Shown here: piece by piece, positions 17,034-26,092 of the stretch
Numbering within the stretch: position 1 is the first letter of the stretch
How the letters are laid out: every line of letters starts with the position of its first letter
Assembly: GCF_005048155.1 (NCBI RefSeq)
Contig: NZ_SUMB01000005.1
Location: forward strand, 124,001-188,000
Direction: 5' to 3'
Length of the DNA stretch: 64,000 bases
DNA from: Streptomyces piniterrae
GTDB taxonomy: Bacteria; Actinomycetota; Actinomycetes; Streptomycetales; Streptomycetaceae
Position numbers and translations under genes: made by a program
The notes under the pieces: model-generated
What the model was told of the DNA's origin: nothing
The model's database searches: none
Seen by the model: the letters and a program-made list of their open reading frames with translations, nothing else

Positions 17034-18353
17034 ATGGCTGTGCAAGTCACCGAAAGCACCGAAAGCACCCCCGCCGTCCCCGTCGGCGGAGCCGACTCGA
17101 CTGGCACTTTGGGACCGGCCGTCGCGCTGTCCTGCCGCGAGTGCGGCCAGCGTTTCGATCTCGGCCCCATCTTCGCCTGCCAGGAATGTTTCGGGCCGCT
17201 CGAAGTGGCATACGACCTGCCGAGCGGCGATCCGGAGGGCCTGCGGAAGCGGATCGAGGCCGGCCCGAACAACATCTGGCGCTACGCCCCGCTGCTGCCG
17301 GTGCCCACCGACGTCGCGGACAAGCCCAATCTGAACCCCGGCTTCACCAAGCTGGTCAAGGCCGACAACCTCGCCCGTGAGCTGGGTGTCACCGGCGGTC
17401 TGTACGTCAAGGACGACTCCGGCAACCCGACGCACTCCTTCAAGGACCGTGTCGTGGCGATCGCCGTCGAGGCCGCCCGCGCGTTCGGTTTCACCACCCT
17501 GTCGTGCTCCTCGACCGGCAATCTCGCGGGCGCGGTCGGTGCCGCGGCCCGCCGTGCCGGCTTCAAGTCCTGTGTCTTCATCCCGCACGACCTGGAGGCC
17601 GGCAAGGTCGTCATGGCCGCGGTCTACGGCGGCGACCTGGTCGGCATCGAGGGCAACTACGACGACGTCAACCGGTTCTGCTCGGAGCTCATCGGCGACC
17701 CGCTGGGTGAGGGCTGGGGCTTCGTCAACGTCAATCTGCGCCCCTACTACGGGGAGGGCTCCAAGACGCTGGCGTACGAGATCTGCGAGCAGCTGGGCTG
17801 GCGGCTGCCGGACCAGATCGTCATCCCGATCGCGTCGGGCTCCCAGCTCACGAAGATCGACAAGGGGCTGAAGGAGCTGATCGCGCTCGGTCTGGTCGAG
17901 GACCGGCCGTACAAGATCTTCGGTGCCCAGGCCGAGGGCTGCTCGCCGGTCTCGGCGGCCTTCAAGGCGGGCCACGACGTGGTGCGGCCGCAGAAGCCGA
18001 ACACCATCGCCAAGTCCCTGGCGATCGGCAACCCGGCCGACGGGCCGTATGTGCTCGACATCGCGCGCCGTACGGGCGGTGCGGTGGAGGATGTCAACGA
18101 CGAGCAGGTCGTGGACGCGATCAAGCTGCTGGCCCGGACGGAAGGGATCTTCGCGGAGACCGCGGGCGGGGTGACCGTCGGCGTGACCAAGAAGCTCATC
18201 GAGGACGGGGTGCTCGACCCGTCCCTGACCACCGTCGTCCTGAACACGGGTGACGGCCTCAAGACGCTTGACGCCGTCGCTCCGACCTCCGGTCCCACGG
18301 CCACCATCCGCCCGAGCCTGGACGCGTTCCGCGCGGCCGGCCTGGCCGGCTGA
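17034..18353 (+). CDS. thrC: Threonine synthase-like PLP enzyme under SAM riboswitch control
   Basis: A 439-aa fold-type II PLP enzyme. An N-terminal zinc-ribbon-like part (CRECG...CQEC, about residues 33-55) precedes the catalytic domain. The PLP lysine lies in THSFKDR. SSTGNLAGAVGAAARRAG and VNTGDGLKTLDA are the phosphate and pyridine contacts. The family turns O-phosphohomoserine into threonine. The ATG at 17034 lies 10 nt after AAAGGG. It is followed 59 bp later by a sulfur-carrier gene, and the pair sits behind a SAM-I riboswitch. In S. coelicolor, as I recall, threonine synthesis has its own hom-thrC-thrB operon elsewhere. This copy may therefore be a paralogue with a sulfur role (inference). 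Confidence 0.85.
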   Translation: MAVQVTESTESTPAVPVGGADSTGTLGPAVALSCRECGQRFDLGPIFACQECFGPLEVAYDLPSGDPEGLRKRIEAGPNNIWRYAPLLPVPTDVADKPNLNPGFTKLVKADNLARELGVTGGLYVKDDSGNPTHSFKDRVVAIAVEAARAFGFTTLSCSSTGNLAGAVGAAARRAGFKSCVFIPHDLEAGKVVMAAVYGGDLVGIEGNYDDVNRFCSELIGDPLGEGWGFVNVNLRPYYGEGSKTLAYEICEQLGWRLPDQIVIPIASGSQLTKIDKGLKELIALGLVEDRPYKIFGAQAEGCSPVSAAFKAGHDVVRPQKPNTIAKSLAIGNPADGPYVLDIARRTGGAVEDVNDEQVVDAIKLLARTEGIFAETAGGVTVGVTKKLIEDGVLDPSLTTVVLNTGDGLKTLDAVAPTSGPTATIRPSLDAFRAAGLAG

Positions 18354-18412
18354 GCCCGGGTCCCGGCTCCGCACCCCCAACTCGTACCCCGCAGTCGCTG
18401 GAAGGCAGAACC

Positions 18413-18691
18413 ATGAGCGTGAAGGTCCGCATCCCCACCATCCTCCGTACGTACACCGGCGGCGAGGCCGAGGTCGCCGCGGAGGGCGCGACCCTCTCCG
18501 AGGTGATCGCCGACCTGGAGAAGAACCACCAGGGCATCGCGGCCCGTGTGCTGGACGACGCGGGCAAGCTGCGCCGCTTCGTGAACGTCTACGTCAACGA
18601 CGACGACGTCCGCTTCGAGCAGGGCCTGGAGACGCCGACGCCGGACGGCGCCGGTATTTCGATCATCCCCGCGGTGGCCGGCGGCTGCTGA
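18413..18691 (+). CDS. MoaD/ThiS/CysO-family sulfur carrier protein with C-terminal Gly-Gly-Cys
   Basis: A 92-aa beta-grasp (ubiquitin-like) protein: VKVRIPTILRTYTGGEAEV at the start, FVNVYVNDDDVRFEQGLETP in the middle, and ISIIPAVAGGC at the end. Family members carry sulfide as a thiocarboxylate on a C-terminal Gly-Gly. Here a Cys follows the diglycine, so a protease (Mec/JAMM type) would have to trim it before activation. It is the second gene of the SAM-riboswitch operon. CysO serves cysteine synthesis in Mycobacterium; a homocysteine-type role is suggested by the context. Start ATG 18413 after GGAAGGCAGAACC. Confidence 0.88.
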   Translation: MSVKVRIPTILRTYTGGEAEVAAEGATLSEVIADLEKNHQGIAARVLDDAGKLRRFVNVYVNDDDVRFEQGLETPTPDGAGISIIPAVAGGC

Positions 18692-18720
18692 ATTTCAGCC
18701 ATATCATCTGTCGCCTGACT

Positions 18721-18760
18721 GGAATTACCCCGTACGCAGCAAAGCGGACGGGGTAATTCC
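18721..18760 (+). terminator. Stem-loop terminator after the thrC-cysO-like operon
   Basis: A perfect 13-bp stem (GGAATTACCCCGT at 18721-18733 with ACGGGGTAATTCC at 18748-18760) encloses a 14-nt loop. There is no long T run, as is usual in Streptomyces. It lies 29 bp after the carrier-protein stop. Confidence 0.8.
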
Positions 18761-19105
18761 ATGTTTCGAAAGGCGATACCATCGTGGTGATCCCACCCGT
18801 GCGCGTGCCGAACGCATATGAGACCGCGATGAGTTGTGTCCAATGCGTGTGCGAGGTTTGTCGGCTAAGGGTGGTTATGCCCGGCCCGACTTGCCCGGGA
18901 ATAACGGGAGTTCGCGGCATATTGCCGATTCCCCGCCGCCAGAATTCTCGTCCGATTGACCTGTTGCGCTGGGCATTGGGGCAGATACATTCAGCGGCGG
19001 TCGACGCGTTCCGACGCACACCCCGCAGGCCAATCATGGGGTGAGGTCTGACCCGGGTCCGCGGAGTGCGGTCCTGTGCAAGGGCCAGTAATAGGGGAGT
19101 TAGGC
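18761..19105. other. Gene-free leader region before the cold-shock gene
   Basis: About 345 bp with no supported gene. A small inverted repeat CGGCA-TAT-TGCCG (18915-18927) and a GACCCGGGTC palindrome near 19050 are visible. Local AT content is higher than in neighbouring genes. It may hold the promoter and a long 5' leader of the cold-shock gene; no promoter can be fixed with confidence. Confidence 0.4.
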
Positions 19106-19309
19106 ATGGCTCAGGGCACCGTCAAGTGGTTCAACGCGGAGAAGGGGTACGGCTTCATCGCGGTCGACGGTGGTGCGGATGTTTTCGTCCACTACAGCGC
19201 GATTCAGATGGACGGCTACCGCACCCTTGAGGAGGGTCAGCGAGTCGAGTTCGAGATCTCGCAGGGCCAGAAGGGGCCGCAGGCGGACATGGTCCGGGTG
19301 GCCGGCTGA
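19106..19309 (+). CDS. Cold-shock protein (CspA family)
   Basis: A 67-aa single cold-shock domain of exactly family length. RNP1 KGYGFIAV and RNP2 DVFVHYSAI nucleic-acid-binding motifs are intact, after the typical MAQGTVKWFNAE start. It binds single-stranded RNA/DNA and acts as an RNA chaperone. A GGGGAG ribosome site supports ATG 19106. It is bounded by a strong stem-loop downstream and lies ahead of groEL2. Confidence 0.95.
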   Translation: MAQGTVKWFNAEKGYGFIAVDGGADVFVHYSAIQMDGYRTLEEGQRVEFEISQGQKGPQADMVRVAG

Positions 19310-19333
19310 AGCGCCGACCGACTGCAGCATGTG

Positions 19334-19366
19334 AAGGCCCGCGCCCCGGAAGGGGGCGCGGGCCTT
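19334..19366 (+). terminator. Stem-loop terminator after the cold-shock gene
   Basis: A perfect 14-bp stem: AAGGCCCGCGCCCC (19334-19347), loop GGAAG, GGGGCGCGGGCCTT (19353-19366). It lies 24 bp after the stop codon. Confidence 0.85.
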
Positions 19367-19478
19367 CCGCGTGCGCGCGGCGGGTTCGGGGGCGCGCATG
19401 CGCCCCCGCCGGCCCCCTTCCGGCGCTTGCGCCCACCCGTCGCCCGACCACCGCCCCTCAACGACGCCCTCCGGGCGG

Positions 19479-19505
19479 CTTGCACTCTCCTACCCCGAGT
19501 GCTAA
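19479..19505. promoter_or_regulatory. CIRCE element 1 (HrcA operator) upstream of groEL2
   Basis: CTTGCACTC - 9 nt - GAGTGCTAA. The right arm is a perfect CIRCE half; the left arm differs from TTAGCACTC at two positions. The 9-nt spacing is exact. Confidence 0.8.
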
Positions 19506-19514
19506 TCATTGGCG

Positions 19515-19541
19515 TTAGCACTCTCCGGGTGAGAGTGACAA
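19515..19541. promoter_or_regulatory. CIRCE element 2 (HrcA operator) upstream of groEL2
   Basis: TTAGCACTC - 9 nt - GAGTGACAA. The left arm is perfect; the right arm differs from GAGTGCTAA at two positions. The start is 36 bp from that of element 1, so two HrcA sites may act together. Confidence 0.8.
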
Positions 19542-19668
19542 TCAAGGATCGAGTCGGTGAGGTCCGCTGGCCGGGTGGGGCAAGGAACCACCAGGCACGC
19601 AGGCCGTCCGTCGCGGGCGCCAATCGGTCCGGAGCAATCCACCCCGATGTCCGGGAGGACCACTTCAC

Positions 19669-21291
<1,623 letters not shown>

Positions 21292-21320
21292 TCCTCCGGG
21301 ATCAACTGTCCGCTCGTTCG

Positions 21321-21357
21321 CCGGGGCGGCACCCTCCTCCAGGGGGTGCCGCCCCGG
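21321..21357 (+). terminator. Stem-loop terminator after groEL2
   Basis: A perfect 14-bp stem CCGGGGCGGCACCC / GGGTGCCGCCCCGG (21321-21334, 21344-21357) with a 9-nt loop. It starts 30 bp after the stop codon. Confidence 0.88.
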
Positions 21358-21426
21358 CGGCGTTTTCGGTGGGTGTTCTTCGCAGTCGCTCTTCGGCGGG
21401 TGCTTGTGTCGCGCGCCGTCGTGGAG

Positions 21427-22080
21427 TCAGGCGTCGTGCCCGGCCGCGCCGGTGGCCGGTGGTTCTTCGGCGTTGTCGCCCGGGGAGCCGGCGGGGGTGG
21501 GCAGGGCCGGATTGGGGGTGAGGATGCGACGCAGGATGGTCTCGGCCTCGGTGCGGGCGGGCGGGGTGGAGTTGGCCAGCGCGCGCAGGCTGATGCCGTT
21601 GAGCGCTGCGGCGGCCGCTGCGGCGGTGTCCGGGTCGGTGTAGTGGGACAGGGCGCGCCGGCTCAGCTGGGTGTACTGGTCGGCGATCGGGCGCAGCGCG
21701 GGGCGGCGCAGCGCGGCGAGATAGAGCTCGAACTCCATGACCTGCTGGTCGCGTTGGGGGCCCACGCCGGGCAGGACCGCGTCGGCGAGCAGGACGGCGC
21801 ACTGCTCGGGGGAGAGCGCGGGCCGTCTGGCCACCCAGTCGTCGAGGTAGCCGGCGAAGCGGTCGACGGCCCGTTGCAGGGCCGCGGCGATCAGGTCGTC
21901 CTTCGTCGCGAAGTGATACGTCGTCGCCCCGAGCGGGACGCCGGCTTCCTCGGCGACGGCACGGTGCGTCAGGCCCTCGATGCCGCGCGCGGCGATGACC
22001 CGCTCGGTGGCCACGGTGATCTCCTCGATCCGCCGCTCGGGATCGCGGCGGCGCCGGACGGTCGGCTGGTCGGTGGCCAT
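21427..22080 (-). CDS. TetR-family transcriptional regulator
   Basis: A 217-aa repressor-type protein. The HTH lies at about residues 15-60: RRIEEITVATERVIAARGIEGLTHRAVAEEAGVPLGATTYHFATKDDLIAAAL. The helical ligand-binding domain follows and ends in a Pro/Ala-rich tail. The ATG at 22080 borders an AT-rich stretch (GATATAAATTC) that probably holds its promoter. It has no same-strand partner. The nearest divergent gene is the first VOC protein 296 bp away, a possible target. Confidence 0.88.
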   Translation of the reverse strand: MATDQPTVRRRRDPERRIEEITVATERVIAARGIEGLTHRAVAEEAGVPLGATTYHFATKDDLIAAALQRAVDRFAGYLDDWVARRPALSPEQCAVLLADAVLPGVGPQRDQQVMEFELYLAALRRPALRPIADQYTQLSRRALSHYTDPDTAAAAAAALNGISLRALANSTPPARTEAETILRRILTPNPALPTPAGSPGDNAEEPPATGAAGHDA

Positions 22081-22177
22081 GGGGACTCCAGACGTGACGA
22101 TATAAATTCAGAATAGTACGGCTGTGCCGTAGTGCGGGTGCCCTTCTTGCTTCCGCTCTGTCTCTCTTCCCCCTGGT

Positions 22178-22222
22178 GCGTGGTGCGCGTGGTGCGTGTG
22201 GTGTGTGGTGCGTCGGACGTCG
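22178..22222. repeat. GTG-rich simple repeat in the TetR-VOC gap
   Basis: Short words TGCGTGGTG/GTGTGTGGTG repeat irregularly. The 296-bp gap 22081-22376 holds this, an AT-rich promoter-like part next to the TetR start, and no supported gene. Confidence 0.45.
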
Positions 22223-22376
22223 GGGCCTGGGGTGTGGTCGGGTGTCGATGTAGGGCGAGGAATGTCCTAATTGCACCTTCTTTGGGGTTTCAGTACAGTA
22301 CTCATGTACCAATTCGCGGACGAGGCGCGACGTGACGCAGAACCGGCGCGCCGTAGCAGAGGAACGGTGACCCTTC

Positions 22377-22808
22377 ATGACCAGCACATCCACCCCGTCC
22401 ACGGACTCTCCGTCCGGGAGCGGCCCGGCCATAGGCAGGGTCTCCTCGTACGCCTTCTGGGGCCACGACGGCCGGGCGCTCGCCGACTTCTATGCCGGGG
22501 CACTGGGCTGGCGGGTGACCCGGGAGTTCCCCGACGAGCACGGCGTCCCGGTCGCGTTCATGGTCAACGACCCCGACCGGACCACGACGTACGTCTTCTA
22601 CACGGCCAAGAACTTCACCCCGCCGAACTGGCCGGCCGAGGAGCTCCCCTTCCATCTCGACCTGGCCTTCGACGACATCGAGGCGGCCGAGCGGCGGCTG
22701 TTGGAACTCGGCGCGACCAAGCCCGAGCACCAGCCCGGCGGTGAGCAGTGGACGGTCCTGCTGGACCCGTCCGGCCAGCCCTTCTGCGTCAGCCGCCCCT
22801 GGTACTGA
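22377..22808 (+). CDS. VOC (glyoxalase/bleomycin resistance) superfamily protein
   Basis: A 143-aa protein with one vicinal-oxygen-chelate fold. After a Ser/Thr-rich start it reads RVSSYAFWGHDGRALADFYAGALGWRVTREF, the beta-alpha-beta entry of the fold, and closes with GGEQWTVLLDPSGQPFCVSRPWY. VOC proteins are small metal enzymes or binding/resistance proteins. The ligand cannot be inferred. A second VOC gene follows 70 bp later on the same strand. Confidence 0.85.
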   Translation: MTSTSTPSTDSPSGSGPAIGRVSSYAFWGHDGRALADFYAGALGWRVTREFPDEHGVPVAFMVNDPDRTTTYVFYTAKNFTPPNWPAEELPFHLDLAFDDIEAAERRLLELGATKPEHQPGGEQWTVLLDPSGQPFCVSRPWY

Positions 22809-22878
22809 CCGCCCCCGACGACCACACCCGACGACACCGACGACACCCGAAAAGACCCGACAGGACCAGGAGACGACC

Positions 22879-23286
22879 ATGCCTTTCGCGCCCTGCATCA
22901 GCGTCCAGGACACCGCCGCCAGCCTCGCCTTCTACAAGCGCCTCGGCTTTGACGCGGACTCCAGCACGGCCCGCCCCGGCGACGACATCCACATGCTCCT
23001 CTACAAGGGCGAGTTCTGCGCGATGATCTACAGCAATGCGGACCTGAAGAACTGGCTCCCGGTCCTCAAGGACTTCCCCATCGGCTTCGCCGGCATGTTC
23101 TATCTGGCCGTGGACGACCTTGAAGGCACCCACCGCCTCATCTCCCGGTACGCGGAGATCGTCAAGCCGATCACCGGCGACCACAACGGACAGCGGATGT
23201 TCTACTTCCGCGACCCCGATGGCTATGTCATCGGCGTCAACGAGAAGGCGATGCTGGAAAGCAGCGAGATGGGCAAGTACGCCTGA
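22879..23286 (+). CDS. VOC superfamily protein
   Basis: A 135-aa VOC-fold protein: ISVQDTAASLAFYKRLGFDADS at the start, HNGQRMFYFRDPDGYVIGVNEKA at the end. The ATG at 22879 lies after AGGAGACGACC. It is probably co-transcribed with the upstream VOC gene but differs from it in sequence, so the pair is not a simple duplication. Its function is unknown. Confidence 0.87.
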   Translation: MPFAPCISVQDTAASLAFYKRLGFDADSSTARPGDDIHMLLYKGEFCAMIYSNADLKNWLPVLKDFPIGFAGMFYLAVDDLEGTHRLISRYAEIVKPITGDHNGQRMFYFRDPDGYVIGVNEKAMLESSEMGKYA

Positions 23287-23344
23287 GCCGGCCCCGCCGG
23301 CGGGCGGGGCCGGGGCGGCGGCAGGTCTCCGCGGGCGGTCGCGA

Positions 23345-24949
23345 TCAGCCTGTGGAGACCGGCTCGGGATGGTCCGAGTCCGGGTCGGTTCTCGGGTCGG
23401 TTCTCCGGTCGGGGGTGGCTGCTGCCTTGGTGGTGTTCGCCGGCTCCGGGGCGGTGTTGAGCTCCATGAGCATCTGCTTGGTGAAGCCGAAGAAGTACGT
23501 GGTGAGGAAGCCGGTGAGGTAGCCGACGGCCAGGCCGAGGGCGTAGACGACGACCGTTGTGGCGATGCCGTGGTTGCCCTTGACCAGCGGGAACAGGGCC
23601 CATCCGGAGGGGCCGATGGCGGTGGAGCCGACGGTGTCGCCCAGCTGGTTGAACAGGCCCACGAAGCCGCCGCCGAAGGCGCCGCCGATGCAGGCGGTGA
23701 TGAACGGGCGGCCGAGGGGCAGCGACACGCCGTAGATCAGCGGCTCGCCGACGCCCAGAAAGCCGGTGGGGAGGGCGGATTTGATGGTCGTACGGACCGG
23801 GCCGTTGCGCGGGAGCCGTACGTAGACGGCGATGGCCGCGCCGACCTGGCCCGCGCCCGCCATGGCCAGGATCGGCAGCAGGACGGTGTAGCCCTGCTGC
23901 TCGATGAGGGTGGTGTGGATGGGGATGAGGGCCTGGTGGAGGCCCAGCATGACGAGGGGGAGGAAGAGGCCGCCCAGGATGAATCCGGCGAGCGCGCCGC
24001 CGTGCGCGAGGAGCGCGTTGGCGAAGCTGCCGATGGCGGTGGAGATCTCACCCGCGACGTACATCAGGCCGAAGATGGTGACCAGGCCGGTGATCAGGAC
24101 CGTGAGGGTGGGGGTGAGCAGGACGTCCAGCGCCTGGGGGACCGCCTTGCGGCATCGCTTCTCCACCTGGACGGCGAGCAGCGCGGCGGCCAGCGCGCCG
24201 AGCACGCCGCCCTGTCCGGGGGAGAGTTTCTGGCCGAAGGCGGTGATGTCCGCGATGCCGGGGAAGACGATGACCGCGGCGACCGCGCCGCCGAGGATTG
24301 GCGTACCGCCGAATTCCTTGGCGGTGTTGTAGCCGACGAAGACGGCGATGAGGGACATGAAGCCGGCGGCGATGGCGGCCAGTGCCGGGACGACGGAGGG
24401 CAGCCAGCCGAGGTTGGTCAGCAGGCCGTTGATGCCGGCGACGATGCCGCAGCCGATCAGGGCCGGGATCAGCGGGACGAAGATGTTGGCGATCCGGCGG
24501 AGGAAGAGCTTGAACGGGGTGGCGTTCCTGGCCTTCTGACGGGCTTTCAGGGCGGCGCCCTGGCTGGCGAGGTCGCCTTCGGCAGTGGCGCTCTGCGCCG
24601 TGGCTGGGGTGGTGGTCGGGGTTGGGGCAGGAGGCGGTGGTGAGGTCGTGGCCGGGTCCGGGGCGGGCGCGGGGGCGGGCGCGGTGGCGCGGGCCTCCTC
24701 GACCAGCCGCTCGAACTCGGGGGTGACGCGGGCGACCGCTCCGGGGCCCAGCACGATCTGGTACGTGTCGTCCTCGACCACGCCCATGACGGCCGGCAGT
24801 GCCTTCAGGGCGTCGTCCTGCACCAGGGAGCGGTCCTGGATGCCGAGGCGGAGCCGGGTCATGCAGTGGGCGATGGACGTCAGATTCGAGGCGCCGCCGA
24901 CGAGGGGGAGGATCGCGGCGGCGGTGGCGCGGTTCTTGTCTTCGGTCAT
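23345..24949 (-). CDS. murP: PTS EIIBC permease, MurNAc/amino-sugar type
   Basis: A 534-aa phosphotransferase permease. The EIIB domain (1-80) has the phospho-Cys at 29 (SIAHCMTRLRL). A Pro/Ala-rich linker of about 80 residues follows. The EIIC part (about 185-510) has some ten membrane segments and the sugar-site stretches GYNTAKEFGGTPILGG and FLGVGEPLIYGVSLPLG. It imports and phosphorylates a glucose-type sugar, using EIIA coded elsewhere. Position just after murQ and murR points to N-acetylmuramic acid, as in E. coli MurP. ATG 24949 is 68 bp from the murQ stop. Confidence 0.87.
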   Translation of the reverse strand: MTEDKNRATAAAILPLVGGASNLTSIAHCMTRLRLGIQDRSLVQDDALKALPAVMGVVEDDTYQIVLGPGAVARVTPEFERLVEEARATAPAPAPAPDPATTSPPPPAPTPTTTPATAQSATAEGDLASQGAALKARQKARNATPFKLFLRRIANIFVPLIPALIGCGIVAGINGLLTNLGWLPSVVPALAAIAAGFMSLIAVFVGYNTAKEFGGTPILGGAVAAVIVFPGIADITAFGQKLSPGQGGVLGALAAALLAVQVEKRCRKAVPQALDVLLTPTLTVLITGLVTIFGLMYVAGEISTAIGSFANALLAHGGALAGFILGGLFLPLVMLGLHQALIPIHTTLIEQQGYTVLLPILAMAGAGQVGAAIAVYVRLPRNGPVRTTIKSALPTGFLGVGEPLIYGVSLPLGRPFITACIGGAFGGGFVGLFNQLGDTVGSTAIGPSGWALFPLVKGNHGIATTVVVYALGLAVGYLTGFLTTYFFGFTKQMLMELNTAPEPANTTKAAATPDRRTDPRTDPDSDHPEPVSTG

Positions 24950-25017
24950 GAGCGCTCTTCGGTCATGTGCGGTGCCTTGCTGTGCGGACAACGACGGGGC
25001 TGGCGGGTCAGGCCGGG

Positions 25018-25956
25018 TCAGGCTTTCTCCGCGGCCTGGAGGGCCTCGCGGAGGTGGCCTTTCGAGTCGGCGAGGAGGCGGGCGGCGGTGGGGCCGTCGA
25101 CCCGGCCGAGGAGGGTGAGGATGGCGTTCTTCACCTCCCCGTCCGTGGCGGCGAGCGCGGACTCGATCTCGGGGTCGGTGGCGTCGGTGGCCAGTGCGAC
25201 GATCCGGCGGGAGCGGGCCCGCAGCTTCTCGTTGGAGGCGCGGACGTCGACCATCAGGTTTCCGTAGGTCTTGCCCAGCCGGATCATGGTGATGGTCGAG
25301 ATCATGTTGAGCACCAGCTTCTGGGCGGTGCCGGCCTTCAGACGTGTGGAGCCGGTCAGCAGCTCGGGGCCGACGACGATCTCGATGCCGTGCTCGGCGG
25401 CCGCGGCGAGGGCCGAGCCGGCGTTGCAGGACAGGCCGATGGTCAGCGCGCCCATGGCGCGGGCGTGCTCCACGGCCCCGATGGCGTACGGAGTGCGGCC
25501 GGAGGCGGAGATGCCGACGACGGTGTCCCGGTCGTTGAGGCCGATCGAGGCCAGGTCCTCGGCGGCGAACGCCTTGCTGTCCTCGGCGCCCTCGACGGCG
25601 GTGACCATCGCGGACGGGCCGCCCGCGATCAGCCCCAGCACCTTGGCGGGGTCGGTGTTGAACGTCGGGGGGCATTCGCTCGCGTCGAGCACCCCGAGCC
25701 GTCCGGCCGTGCCGGCGCCCGCGTAGATCAGCCGGCCGCCGCAGGACATCCGGGCTGCGGTGGCGTCGATGGCCGCGGCGATCTTCGGGAGCTGCTGGGC
25801 GACGGCGGCGGGGACGGTGGCGTCCTCGTCGTTCATCGTGCGGGCGATCTCCAGGGTGGAGCGCTGGTCGATGTCGGCGAGCTCGGCGCGGAACGCCTCG
25901 GTGGTGAGGGTGTCCAGCTGGGCCCGCAGGTGCGCGTAGTCGGCGGTGGAAGTCAT
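25018..25956 (-). CDS. murQ: N-acetylmuramic acid 6-phosphate etherase
   Basis: A 312-aa SIS-domain lyase that cleaves the lactyl ether of MurNAc-6-P to give GlcNAc-6-P and D-lactate. Family motifs are clear: GRLIYAGAGTAGRLGVLDASECPPTF, IAGGPSAMVTAVEGAEDS, VVGISASGRTPY, LKAGTAQKLVLNMISTITMIRLGKTYGNLMVDV. The catalytic Glu is in ASECPPTF. Its product feeds nagA of the same window. It lies between murP and the regulator gene on one strand. Start ATG 25956. Confidence 0.96.
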   Translation of the reverse strand: MTSTADYAHLRAQLDTLTTEAFRAELADIDQRSTLEIARTMNDEDATVPAAVAQQLPKIAAAIDATAARMSCGGRLIYAGAGTAGRLGVLDASECPPTFNTDPAKVLGLIAGGPSAMVTAVEGAEDSKAFAAEDLASIGLNDRDTVVGISASGRTPYAIGAVEHARAMGALTIGLSCNAGSALAAAAEHGIEIVVGPELLTGSTRLKAGTAQKLVLNMISTITMIRLGKTYGNLMVDVRASNEKLRARSRRIVALATDATDPEIESALAATDGEVKNAILTLLGRVDGPTAARLLADSKGHLREALQAAEKA

Positions 25957-26007
25957 GGCGTGACGGCTCTTTCCGGCATGGAGTGAGGGGGCTCTTTCCG
26001 GGGCGTA

Positions 26008-26049
26008 TGGATCTGTACGGCTGGATCTGTACGAGTGGATCTGTACGGC
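26008..26049. repeat. 14-bp tandem repeat between murR and murQ
   Basis: TGGATCTGTACGGC (26008), TGGATCTGTACGAG (26022) and TGGATCTGTACGGC (26036) are joined head to tail with no spacer. The array lies about 50 bp before the murQ start, where a promoter or operator could be. Confidence 0.8.
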
Positions 26050-26092
26050 GCGTGTGACGCGGGGACCGCGGGTGCGGGGGCGGCTGCGGGTC

